Source: Lachnospiraceae bacterium
GTDB taxonomy: Bacteria; Bacillota; Clostridia; Lachnospirales; Lachnospiraceae
NCBI GenBank assembly: GCA_016290615.1
Contig: JAEEUS010000010.1
Location: 1 to 60,363 of the forward strand
Direction: 5' to 3'
DNA: 60,363 nt
The stretch's first letter is position 1; every line of letters begins with the position of its first letter. Made by a program: the position numbers and the translations under genes. Of this stretch, positions 52,363-60,363 are shown piece after piece. The notes under the pieces were generated by a model. The model was not told the DNA's origin. It did no database searches and saw only the letters and a program-made list of their open reading frames with translations.

Positions 52363-53334
52363 GCGTCTGATGATATTGACCCAAAGCAGTATCTGTATCT
52401 TTATGTAATTTGCAAAGTAACGCATCTTAAAGCCAACCTTGTGCTCTTTTGTCTTTTTTGAAAAGCAAAGCTTGAATCCCTGTATCAGACCCGACAGATA
52501 TACAGTGCCGTATCCCTTTAACAAAAAGAAGATTATCTTTATCAGAAAACCTGTTATCAAGAAAGGCAGGTTTATGATCAGCTGAACAAAAGGCATGTTC
52601 TTGTATATGATATATATACTGTTTCTGCTGGCAAGCCTTATCTTGAATTCGTTATATCTGGAACCGCTGAATCCGCTTCCGGCATGGAAGCACACTGCAG
52701 ATGCGCAGTAGATATTCTTATATCCTCTGATAAGAGCCCTGTAGCCTACATCCACGTCTTCAAGATATGCGAAATGCTCTTCATCAAACATCCCTATCTC
52801 GTCAAATATCTTCCTTCTGTATATGGAAGCTCCGCCGCAGGCAGAAAATATTAAACAGTCCTTTTTTGCTACATCACTGACTTTCCTGTTCTTATAGGCT
52901 GCATATGCCCATCCGAGCGCACAATAGTGATCTCCGGTTCCGTCCAAAAGCTCAGGCGACTTCATCTGACACATCTTGGAGTTTACGGAAAAATTCTTTT
53001 CGTCACTGTCAATTGCATTCTCAAGATTTATAATAAAATCCCCATCTACCGTTATATCATTATTTAACAGGAGTACAAACTCCGTATCGGAGGCTTCAAT
53101 GCCTCTGTTTACCGCATAGGCAAACCCGGTATTCTCATCTAGCTTTATGAGCTTAAGATCAAGTCTGCTCTCACGCTCCTCAATCTGCTTTACGCTTCCG
53201 TCATCGGATCCGTTATCGACAACGATCACTTTGATCCTGTCAAAGGCATCCGTTGTCTGCTCCAGAGAATCAAGACACGGGATCAGATAATCTATTCCGT
53301 TGTAATTCGGGATTATAACGGTCGTACGTATCAT
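52351..53334 (-). CDS. Family 2 glycosyltransferase
   Basis: 327 residues. It starts TTVIIPNYNGIDYLIPCLDSL, then VDNGSDDGS, the LLLNNDITVD metal motif (DxD-equivalent) and DEEHFAYLEDVDVGYRALIRGY. This is the layout of WcaA/RfbF-like transferases. A hydrophobic pair near residues 255-285 may rest in the membrane. The substrate is unknown. Its ATG overlaps the preceding glycosyltransferase stop by 4 bases. Confidence 0.9.
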   Translation of the reverse strand: MIRTTVIIPNYNGIDYLIPCLDSLEQTTDAFDRIKVIVVDNGSDDGSVKQIEERESRLDLKLIKLDENTGFAYAVNRGIEASDTEFVLLLNNDITVDGDFIINLENAIDSDEKNFSVNSKMCQMKSPELLDGTGDHYCALGWAYAAYKNRKVSDVAKKDCLIFSACGGASIYRRKIFDEIGMFDEEHFAYLEDVDVGYRALIRGYKNIYCASAVCFHAGSGFSGSRYNEFKIRLASRNSIYIIYKNMPFVQLIINLPFLITGFLIKIIFFLLKGYGTVYLSGLIQGFKLCFSKKTKEHKVGFKMRYFANYIKIQILLWVNIIRRLFV

Positions 53335-54752
53335 GAAAGCTCCTCTAGTGACGGCTCGTAGAATACTCTGTAGCCCTCCATCTCACACTGCTTGCAAAGC
53401 TCATAGCTTAAGTTCTGAATGATAAAATCATCTATGCCCTTTGTATATATGAAATCTCTCATATCAATGTAGGCTGAATCACTATTTGTTAAATCACGGG
53501 TAAATATTTCGCGGTATTCAGTCTTTTCTGCTATCTTTGAAAGAGCTTCTAAAAGCTCCTTTCTTACGAACATAAAGCGCACATCAACGGCAACCGCATC
53601 CTGCTGAAGAATATTTCTGTGCATGTATCCGGAATAGTTAATATTTGCTCCCTCAAGCGGACAGGTCCTTGTTTCGTCAATGATACCGCCCGTTATTTTT
53701 CCGCGTTTGATCAATGGTCCACCGACTATTCCGATATCAAATCTGTTTTTGAATATATCTGCGACGCCCGTCATGTTTGTGCCGGCATTGATCTCTCCGC
53801 CGGTCCCGTTTAATGCACCGTAGATCACTCTGAAAAATCCGTTGTGCTTTGTATCAACCACCGCACCGTTGACATTCCAGTTTCTTAAAAAGTCGGCAAC
53901 AGCTCTTTTTCCGGCCTCATAAGCATATTTCTTGCTCTCGGGATTTGAGGATGTGGATTTTTCATGACATCTCCAGTGATAGAGTACCTTTCCGATATGT
54001 CCGATCGGCTTGTCGCTCATCCTGTATGCCCTGAGCAAAAGGTCATGATCCTGGGCTCCGTCAAATTCCTTTCTGAGCTGAAGCTTCTTGATAAGAGAAG
54101 CTTCCATCATCATGAAATGACAGATATAGTTGTTTGAAAGCAAAAGATCCAGATTAAATTCAGGTTTGAAGTTTGGTTCAAAGAAGTTTTCGGCGCAGGT
54201 ATCGCATTTATCCTCATCCGAATACACAAACGCATACCTTATACCGTCTTTCTTGGCATCTTCGATCTTTCTTGCAAATTCATAAAGCGCATTTTCTGTT
54301 AAAAGGTCGTCATGATCGAGCAGTCCTATGTACTGACCGGATGCAACCCTTATTCCTGCATTTGTATTCTCGGAAATACCGCTGTTATTTGTATTCTTTA
54401 TATATGTTATCCTCTCGTCCTCAAAGCTTCTAACTACCTTTTCCACTTTGTCAGATGAGCTGGCATCGGCAATGATCAGTTCAAATCCGGGATATGTCTG
54501 GTTAAGGACTGATTTGATCATGGCCCTTGCAAAGACCTCGTTGGTCTCATATGTAGGCACAACAATAGAGAACCTCGTTCTGATGTCAAAACGAGCTTCT
54601 CTCTGTATCTTTGCCTCGGCCTCGGATATACCTCTGTATTCGTACTTTCTCGAGTCATCGCTCAGTCTCTCGACAGACGCATACAGGGTATCCTTAAGAC
54701 CGTTCTTCTTCATATAGTTGTATGCTTTTCTGAAATTATCACTAAATCCCAT
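53331..54752 (-). CDS. Family 2 glycosyltransferase with C-terminal extension
   Basis: 473 residues. After a short helical start (1-55) the GT-A domain runs FSIVVPTYETNEVFARAM, IIADASSSD, GLLDHDDLL, and VYSDEDKCD...FFEPNFKPEFN, then DGAQDHDLLLRAY and the WRCHEKSTSSNP loop. This resembles the first domain of the two-domain enzymes upstream. The C-terminal 170 residues hold a second alpha/beta region without clear catalytic motifs. It lies 1 base after the phosphohexomutase gene. Confidence 0.88.
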   Translation of the reverse strand: MGFSDNFRKAYNYMKKNGLKDTLYASVERLSDDSRKYEYRGISEAEAKIQREARFDIRTRFSIVVPTYETNEVFARAMIKSVLNQTYPGFELIIADASSSDKVEKVVRSFEDERITYIKNTNNSGISENTNAGIRVASGQYIGLLDHDDLLTENALYEFARKIEDAKKDGIRYAFVYSDEDKCDTCAENFFEPNFKPEFNLDLLLSNNYICHFMMMEASLIKKLQLRKEFDGAQDHDLLLRAYRMSDKPIGHIGKVLYHWRCHEKSTSSNPESKKYAYEAGKRAVADFLRNWNVNGAVVDTKHNGFFRVIYGALNGTGGEINAGTNMTGVADIFKNRFDIGIVGGPLIKRGKITGGIIDETRTCPLEGANINYSGYMHRNILQQDAVAVDVRFMFVRKELLEALSKIAEKTEYREIFTRDLTNSDSAYIDMRDFIYTKGIDDFIIQNLSYELCKQCEMEGYRVFYEPSLEELS

Positions 54753-54753
54753 A

Positions 54754-56475
54754 TTAAAGTAATGCTTTTACTGCATCGGTAAGAGCGTTGTTCTTTGCTG
54801 TAGCATCATCTAAGCTGTTTCCCTTAACGCCCATGTAGAACTTGAGCTTAGGCTCGGTTCCTGAAGGTCTTGCACAGCACCATGCATCATCCTCAAGATC
54901 GAAGTAAAGTACATTTGACTGAGGAAGACCTGTTGAAGTGGTGTCGCCCGTTGCCATATCCTTTATAACATCTCTGTCATAGTCTCTGAACTTGAGCACC
55001 TTGAGATCTCCGAGCATCTTAGGCGGATTGTTTCTTAACTTCTCCATTATCGCAGCGATCTGCTTAGAGCCTTCAACACCCTTTAATGTAAGAGAATACT
55101 GAGTCTCCTTGAAGTAGCCGTATTCCTCGTACATCTCTATCATGCGATCCCATACTGTTTTTCCGTTGGCCTTGCACCATGCTGCAACTTCACAGAGAAG
55201 CATAACAGCCACGATGGCATCCTTGTCTCTTGCATGAGTTCCAGCAAGACAGCCGTAGCTTTCTTCAAGACCGAATACATAGTTGTGATCGCCCTTTTCA
55301 AGAGCCCACTTGATCTGTTCGCCGATATACTTAAATCCTGTCAGAACCTCAACAAGATCGACATTATACTTCTTAACTATCCTGTCTGCCATGTTTGTCG
55401 TAACTATCGTCTTAACAAGCATCGGATCCTTTGGCATTGTTCCGGTAGCTGTTCTCTCGCTTAAGATATAGTCTGCGATGAGCATTCCCGACATGTTTCC
55501 TGTAAATGAAACATATTCTCCGCTATTTGTATCATATGCATAGATTCCAAGTCTGTCGGCATCGGGGTCGGTAGCAAGAACAATATCAGCCTTTACCTCT
55601 TTTGCTAGTTTGAGAGCCAGTTCAAATGCCTTCGGATCTTCGGGATTAGGATATTCGAGTGTTGTAAAGTTCGGATCGGGCATCTCCTGCTCGGGAACCA
55701 CGTAAACGTTCTTGAATCCGATCTCTTCAAGTATCCTTCTTGCAGGCACGTTTCCTGTTCCGTTAAACGGTGTATAGACTATCTTGATATCATCAGCAAC
55801 CTGCCTGATTATCTCGGGATGGATTATCTGCTTCTTGAGCTCTACCATGTATGCATCATCGATATCCTTGCCGATTGTTTCGTATAATCCGGCCTTTATT
55901 GCCTCATCCTTCGGCATTGTCTTTACGCTGTTGTAATCTGTAACGGCTCTTACTTCGTTTATTATCTCCTTGTCTCTGGGAGATGTTACCTGAGCGCCGT
56001 CTTCCCAGTATACCTTGTATCCGTTGTATTCGGGCGGATTGTGGCTGGCTGTAACGACTATTCCGGCTGTACATCCGAGTGTACGCAGAGCAAATGAGAG
56101 CTCGGGTGTGGGTCTTAATGCATCAAACACATATGCCTTTATGCCGTTTGCTGCAAGACATAAGCCCGCTTCATCAGCAAACTCGGGGCTCATGCGTCTT
56201 GAATCATATGCGATAGCAACTCCCTTTGCCTGTGTTCCGGCCTTAAGGATGTAGTTTGCAAGTCCCTGTGTTGCTTTTCTGACGGTATATATGTTCATCC
56301 TGTTGGTTCCTGCACCGATTACGCCTCTCAGGCCGCCGGTACCGAACTCAAGATCCTTGTAAAATCTGTCTTCTATCTGTGCTTCATCCGCTTCTATGGC
56401 TTTAAGCTCTTTCTTTGTCTCATCGTCAAAGTAGGGATCATTAAGCCAGAAACTGTATTCCTCCATATAACCCAT
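54754..56475 (-). CDS. pgcA: Phosphoglucomutase / phosphomannomutase
   Basis: 573 residues of the alpha-D-phosphohexomutase family, of the long PgcA-like type. Motifs: TASHNPPEYNGYKVYW with the phosphorylated Ser (near residue 145), metal loop DPDADRLGI, sugar-specificity loop GLEESYGCL, and phosphate-binding RPSGTEPKLKFYMG. It interconverts glucose-6- and glucose-1-phosphate, supplying NDP-sugar precursors for the surrounding polysaccharide genes. GGAGGT lies before the ATG. Confidence 0.94.
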   Translation of the reverse strand: MGYMEEYSFWLNDPYFDDETKKELKAIEADEAQIEDRFYKDLEFGTGGLRGVIGAGTNRMNIYTVRKATQGLANYILKAGTQAKGVAIAYDSRRMSPEFADEAGLCLAANGIKAYVFDALRPTPELSFALRTLGCTAGIVVTASHNPPEYNGYKVYWEDGAQVTSPRDKEIINEVRAVTDYNSVKTMPKDEAIKAGLYETIGKDIDDAYMVELKKQIIHPEIIRQVADDIKIVYTPFNGTGNVPARRILEEIGFKNVYVVPEQEMPDPNFTTLEYPNPEDPKAFELALKLAKEVKADIVLATDPDADRLGIYAYDTNSGEYVSFTGNMSGMLIADYILSERTATGTMPKDPMLVKTIVTTNMADRIVKKYNVDLVEVLTGFKYIGEQIKWALEKGDHNYVFGLEESYGCLAGTHARDKDAIVAVMLLCEVAAWCKANGKTVWDRMIEMYEEYGYFKETQYSLTLKGVEGSKQIAAIMEKLRNNPPKMLGDLKVLKFRDYDRDVIKDMATGDTTSTGLPQSNVLYFDLEDDAWCCARPSGTEPKLKFYMGVKGNSLDDATAKNNALTDAVKALL

Positions 56476-56517
56476 AATTTGTACACCTCCGTTCGGTAAT
56501 ATATATTTGGTATTATA

Positions 56518-58461
56518 TCATACTCTTAGCGAGTAATCACTTCTGTCGAGTGAAAAGTTTACGTTGTAGTAAGGGTCTCCCGCCTCAAGATCCTCTTTCC
56601 ATTTTTCCCTGAATCTTGCGCTCTCTTTTTCGTAGCGCTTTGCTTTTTCTCCGTTGTCATCAAGGCCTCTTGATATTGACTCAAAGTGATACAGCTCCGC
56701 AAAAGGAGTAAACACATTTAAAAGTCCCTCGTGTCTTAGCTTTAAGCAAAGATCCACATCGTTTAGAGAGACTTCAAAGCTCTCATCAAGACCGCCGACC
56801 TTTTCATACAGTGATTTCTTTACCATGAGACATGCTCCGGTTACCGCAGAAACATTCTGTGCATAGCAAAGCCTTCCCATATATCCCAAGTTTTCCCTTG
56901 ACTGGCCGTAATGAGTATGTCCTGCCGTTCTGTGAGCTCCGAGTCCGATGACAACGCCTGCATGCTGGATGGTCTTGTTCTCATAGTAGAGCTTTGCTCC
57001 TACTGCTCCCACATCGCTTCTTTGAGCATACATGAGCATCTCTTCAAGCCAGTTGACGGTTATCACCTGTACATCGTTGTTAAGTAAAAGGATATATTCG
57101 CCTTCAGCCTTTGATACGCCAAGATTGCAGATCTTTGAGTAATTGAATCCGCCCTCGTATCTGATGATCTTTATGTTATCGCACTCGATCTCTTTGTAAT
57201 AATCAAATATCTCCTTACTCTTTGAGTTATTCTCGACTATTATGATCTCGTAGTTGTCGTATGTTGACTTTTCCTTTATCGACGTGATGCATCTTTTAAG
57301 ATCATCGATGTGATCCTTGTTGGGTATGACGATCGAGATAAGCGGATTGCCCTCTATCTCATAGCTTATCTTGAATATCGTCTCAAACGCTCTTGTCGAG
57401 CTGATCCTGAAATTCTTATATCCGTGGCTTCGCAGACTGTCAGCAACGGCTCCTCTTGCCGCTTCTATGGCATAGTCCTTTGCCGTTATGTCGCTAGCGA
57501 CACTTCCCGCATGCGCTCTCCAGTAATACATGAGCTTAGGGATATGCACTATATTCTTTGCCCTGTCGGTAAGCCTGAGTATCATATCATGATCCTGGCT
57601 TCCGTCAAATTTGCTCCTGAACAGCTCAGTCCCCTCTAAAAGCTCTCTCTTAAAGCAGCTGAAATGACATATATAGTTATTGGCTCTTAAATTGTCAGGT
57701 GCATAATCGGGCTTGAAATGCATTGTAAGCATCCTGTTTATATCATCGCCCGCAAATGTGGTCTCATCGCAGTACAGATAGTCTGCGTCTTTTTCGTTTA
57801 TCGCCTTTGCATACTCAAAGAGCACGCTCGGATGAAGTATATCATCGTGATCAAACAGTGCGATATACTCTCCCTTTGCCATCTCCAGGCATTTATTGGT
57901 ATTTCCAGAAATACCCTCGTTCTTTTCAAGTTTTTTATAGCTTATCCTCTCATCGTCTTTGGCCAGATCAAGGCAGTACTGACCGACATATGAGTGTTCT
58001 GCATCAGATCCGTCCGCAAGGCACAGCTGCCAGTTTTTGTATGTCTGATCCTTAACCGATCCAATCATCGCACTTAAAAAGTTCTGAGGCGTATTGTACA
58101 GAGGAACAAGTATGCTTATCAAAGGTCTGTATTCAAAAGCATACTCCTCCTGTTTTTTTCTTTCCTCTTGGCTCGGAAAGCTGTTCGTGCCATAGTTTTT
58201 CATGGCAAGCTTTTCGCGCTTTTTATACTTTATCTTTGCGACTACTCCTTTAAAGCCTCCGCAGTTTTTAAGTCGTGAAGCCTGACGCGACGCAAAGTGA
58301 AAGCACTTTCTAAGGCCTTTTGTCGCCTTCCAGAGTGAATTGTTGTGTATCCTGTCAAGACGAAACTGCAGATAGTCGTTTTCTTCCTCAAGCTGCGCAA
58401 CACGGCTTGCAAGATCCGCGCTCTTTATATGCTCTTTTTCATATAATTCCTTATAATCCAT
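56518..58461 (-). CDS. Two-domain family 2 glycosyltransferase
   Basis: 647 residues. A coiled coil (about 5-40, LASRVAQLEEENDYLQFRLD) leads to the first GT-A domain (about 110-350: LISILVPLYNTPQNF, ALFDHDDILH, LYCDETTFA, DGSQDHDMILRL). The second GT-A domain (about 380-620) has PLISIVIPNKDHIDDL, LLLNNDVQVI, VGAVGAKLYY and EVSLNDVDLCLKLRHEG. Such tandem enzymes make alternating linkages in rhamnan or O-antigen-like polymers. It is 3 bases from the similar gene upstream. Confidence 0.92.
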   Translation of the reverse strand: MDYKELYEKEHIKSADLASRVAQLEEENDYLQFRLDRIHNNSLWKATKGLRKCFHFASRQASRLKNCGGFKGVVAKIKYKKREKLAMKNYGTNSFPSQEERKKQEEYAFEYRPLISILVPLYNTPQNFLSAMIGSVKDQTYKNWQLCLADGSDAEHSYVGQYCLDLAKDDERISYKKLEKNEGISGNTNKCLEMAKGEYIALFDHDDILHPSVLFEYAKAINEKDADYLYCDETTFAGDDINRMLTMHFKPDYAPDNLRANNYICHFSCFKRELLEGTELFRSKFDGSQDHDMILRLTDRAKNIVHIPKLMYYWRAHAGSVASDITAKDYAIEAARGAVADSLRSHGYKNFRISSTRAFETIFKISYEIEGNPLISIVIPNKDHIDDLKRCITSIKEKSTYDNYEIIIVENNSKSKEIFDYYKEIECDNIKIIRYEGGFNYSKICNLGVSKAEGEYILLLNNDVQVITVNWLEEMLMYAQRSDVGAVGAKLYYENKTIQHAGVVIGLGAHRTAGHTHYGQSRENLGYMGRLCYAQNVSAVTGACLMVKKSLYEKVGGLDESFEVSLNDVDLCLKLRHEGLLNVFTPFAELYHFESISRGLDDNGEKAKRYEKESARFREKWKEDLEAGDPYYNVNFSLDRSDYSLRV

Positions 58462-58464
58462 ATC

Positions 58465-60171
58465 CTACTTAGTATTGACCCTTATATATTTATTCGTCTC
58501 GTGATATAGTTTCAGTCTGCTGCATCCGGATTCGGCAAGAACTGCGATCCTGTATGTGTCCTTGGGCAGTTTCTTAAGATCGAGGCTGACACTGAACCCG
58601 CACATGAGAGCATATTCCTCCGGATCGAGGTTGATCTCAAGATCAGGTCTGTATACAGCGGGGGCATGCATGATGAAGCTGTGATCCTTTCCTTTGAGTA
58701 TGATGCTTCGCCTCATTAATGAATTATCGCTTCCTGCCACATATGCATAGCCGCTTATCAGTGCTGTTGATGAGTTCTTTGCACTAATATCTTCAAATCT
58801 CTCAAGACTTCCCGCATATTCAAGGCTGACCATCAGGCATTCGTTGTACCACCTGTCCTTTATCGTCTTTGTAAAAGGCTCAAGTACTCCGTCACTTGTC
58901 ACATCCCTGTAATCGTACTCATATATGAATGAATAGTTGTTATCCAGAATGTCCCTGCAAAAATGCACTGACATATATGGATCGATCCCGTACAGAGCGG
59001 GATGTCTCTTGTAGAGAAGCTCTCTTTCCTCGTTAAGCCTGCTCAGCTTATCCTCGGTATCATCGCTGCCTCTGCTCATCGATTCATAATGCCACAGGTG
59101 CGTATTGTTGCAGACCGCGTTATGATAATTGCTCTCGTATAATCTGAAGCACAGATCAACGTCATTAAATGCCACCTCGAGCTCTTCGCTGAAGCATCCG
59201 ACCTCTTCAAATTTGGATTTAGCGACCATTAGGCACGCGCCGGTCACTGCGATACAATTGTGAACGCCGTTATTTAAATCCATGTAGCAGTGTGTTCTGT
59301 CGTCCTTAAACTGCAGCTTATGGACCGGTCCCAGGCGTATATTCGATATTCCCGCATGCTGAATCAGCATTGATGAAGGATAGGTAAGCTTTGCTCCTAC
59401 AGCACCCGTATGTTTTCTTTTTGCGACCTCGAGCATCCTGCTCATCCAGTGGCCTTCTCTTATCTCTATATCATCATTCAGAAAGAGAAGATAGTCTCCG
59501 TCGGCATCCCTTGCACCCATGTTGCACATGCGTGAGAAATTGAACGGCTGGGGCTTGTAGATATATCGGATAAGCGGTTTTTCCACATTATTTTCCACAT
59601 ATCCACCGTCTACTAAATCTTGTTTTAATGCATCAAGCAGCCCCTCTATTTTGCATTTATTCTCTTCAGCACTTCCGTTATCAACAACGATTATCTCGTA
59701 TTTTGCATCCCTTGTCAGCTTTATCAGAGACCTTAAACAGGTTTCCAGGGTCTGTACATTATCCTTTGATGGGATGATGACAGAAACAAGATCACTGCTG
59801 TCTTTTTCAATGCATTTTGCGGCATGTTTTTTCCTTAGACTGTTAAACTCCTTAGAAGCATAAAGCTTCTTAAGGTTATGGCTGTGAAAGAGCATGTCCG
59901 GGATGTGATATATCTCACTTCTTTTGCAGTTAAGCATCACCTTCAGACATATGTCATAGATATTGTCGAAGCTTTTAAGCTTTCTTAGACCGTCGCTTTT
60001 AAAGGCGATCACATTTCCGGTATACATATGATCCAGCAACGTATCGGGAGACCAGTCAGGCTTAAACCACGGTGTCATCCTTACTGTTTCGTTGCTGTTT
60101 AATTCATCCTCGTCACCGTATACGCATATTATTCGCTCATCCTTTAAAAATGCATCCGTGATGAGTAGCAA
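58465..60171 (-). CDS. Two-domain family 2 glycosyltransferase, N-terminal domain incomplete
   Basis: 568 residues from a TTG, the only usable start after an in-frame stop at 60343-60345. The first GT-A domain is represented only by its second half (VYGDEDELN, WFKPDWSPDTLLD). The second (about 125-370) is complete: DLVSVIIPSKDNVQTLETCL, LFLNDDIEI, VGAVGAKLTYPSS and EVAFNDVDLCFRLYES. A beta-rich C-terminal region (about 450-565) follows. Upstream of the TTG the same frame still looks like coding sequence, so the start or the stop is doubtful. The gene may be broken or begin outside the window. Confidence 0.75.
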   Translation of the reverse strand: MLLITDAFLKDERIICVYGDEDELNSNETVRMTPWFKPDWSPDTLLDHMYTGNVIAFKSDGLRKLKSFDNIYDICLKVMLNCKRSEIYHIPDMLFHSHNLKKLYASKEFNSLRKKHAAKCIEKDSSDLVSVIIPSKDNVQTLETCLRSLIKLTRDAKYEIIVVDNGSAEENKCKIEGLLDALKQDLVDGGYVENNVEKPLIRYIYKPQPFNFSRMCNMGARDADGDYLLFLNDDIEIREGHWMSRMLEVAKRKHTGAVGAKLTYPSSMLIQHAGISNIRLGPVHKLQFKDDRTHCYMDLNNGVHNCIAVTGACLMVAKSKFEEVGCFSEELEVAFNDVDLCFRLYESNYHNAVCNNTHLWHYESMSRGSDDTEDKLSRLNEERELLYKRHPALYGIDPYMSVHFCRDILDNNYSFIYEYDYRDVTSDGVLEPFTKTIKDRWYNECLMVSLEYAGSLERFEDISAKNSSTALISGYAYVAGSDNSLMRRSIILKGKDHSFIMHAPAVYRPDLEINLDPEEYALMCGFSVSLDLKKLPKDTYRIAVLAESGCSRLKLYHETNKYIRVNTK

Positions 60172-60342
60172 GGCATCATCATCCAGTCCTTTAATGTCGC
60201 TTACAAAAACCGTATACTCTGTTAAAACATCCTTTATCGTTTCTTCACTGATCTTATCAAATTCAATAACTGTGGTTTTTTCTTGCGCAGTCTCCTGTGA
60301 TACTGTGATCTTTTCAAGCGATGAGGATCTGACGGTCTTTGC
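60172..60342 (-). pseudogene. Coding-like extension upstream of the edge glycosyltransferase
   Basis: 57 codons in frame with the gene at 58465-60171 lie between it and a TAA at 60343-60345. They contain no ATG, GTG or TTG. The translation (for example TTVIEFDKISEETIKDVL and VFVSDIKGLDDD) fits the missing part of the first GT-A domain, where a DHDD motif is expected. The remaining 18 bases to the edge are open in this frame. Confidence 0.4.
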
Positions 60343-60363
60343 TTATAGATCATACGGATAATA

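Overview
The window reads as chromosomal DNA of a low-to-mid GC Gram-positive bacterium of the class Clostridia, most likely Lachnospiraceae. This is inferred from AddAB instead of RecBCD, AGGAGG-type ribosome binding sites, the PadR/DUF1700/DUF4097/PspC stress module, Firmicute-type riboswitches, a LytTR regulator, and small families I associate with this group. I see no rRNA, tRNA, CRISPR array, insertion sequence, integrase or phage gene. Most genes are on the minus strand. Coding is dense, with many 1 to 8 base overlaps between genes on the same strand and several convergent pairs whose ends touch or overlap.

Layout. 1-7.1 kb: an edge-truncated lipoprotein, exoA, nagA, the padR-DUF1700-DUF4097-pspC envelope-stress operon, a glycosyltransferase, a small membrane protein, and the Mn exporter mntP behind a yybP-ykoY Mn2+ riboswitch. 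7.3-11.7 kb: a self-regulated tetR-hydrolase pair with twin operators, then a run of CPBP protease, GrpB-family, two GNAT and one unknown gene. 11.8-19.3 kb: bioY under a BirA-type operator, facing a BirA-like regulator whose ligase active site is degenerate; a LytTR response regulator; a GH13 amylase; an HPr-like protein lacking His15; asnA; a second CPBP protease; and a TPP-riboswitch-controlled thiT-thiN operon. 19.3-30.1 kb: uraA, two membrane HD-GYP proteins, addB and addA, packed as one possible operon. 30.3-39.4 kb: a putative zinc protein, a second TetR, a 70-residue Cys-cluster membrane peptide, glnS, a GAF-PAS-GGDEF-EAL protein, a GT-C-like membrane protein and guaB. 39.5-45.2 kb: metQ-hisC-methyltransferase-hslO-unknown-dapF-unknown from one strong promoter. 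45.3-45.8 kb: a gene-poor, AT-rich spacer with a repeated CTTGCA hexamer. 45.8-48.7 kb: htrA with a divergent clpX. 48.8-60.3 kb: a cell-surface polysaccharide locus (priming phosphoglycosyltransferase, LCP ligase, phosphohexomutase, five GT2 glycosyltransferases) running off the right edge.

Themes. Several genes are controlled by small-molecule sensors whose logic can be read in the DNA: Mn2+ (mntP), TPP (thiT/thiN) and biotin (bioY). Vitamin salvage by ECF S components, cyclic-di-GMP turnover (one GGDEF-EAL and two HD-GYP proteins), recombinational repair, protein quality control and polysaccharide export make up most of the rest. I found no clearly new multi-gene defence or mobile system. 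The best candidates for something undescribed are the degenerate BirA-like regulator, the htrA-linked divergent ClpX, the HD-GYP pair joined to addBA, the CTTGCA-repeat spacer, and the duplicated CxxC/CxxH protein next to a Cys-rich membrane peptide. Functions are assigned by reading motifs; no database search was possible.
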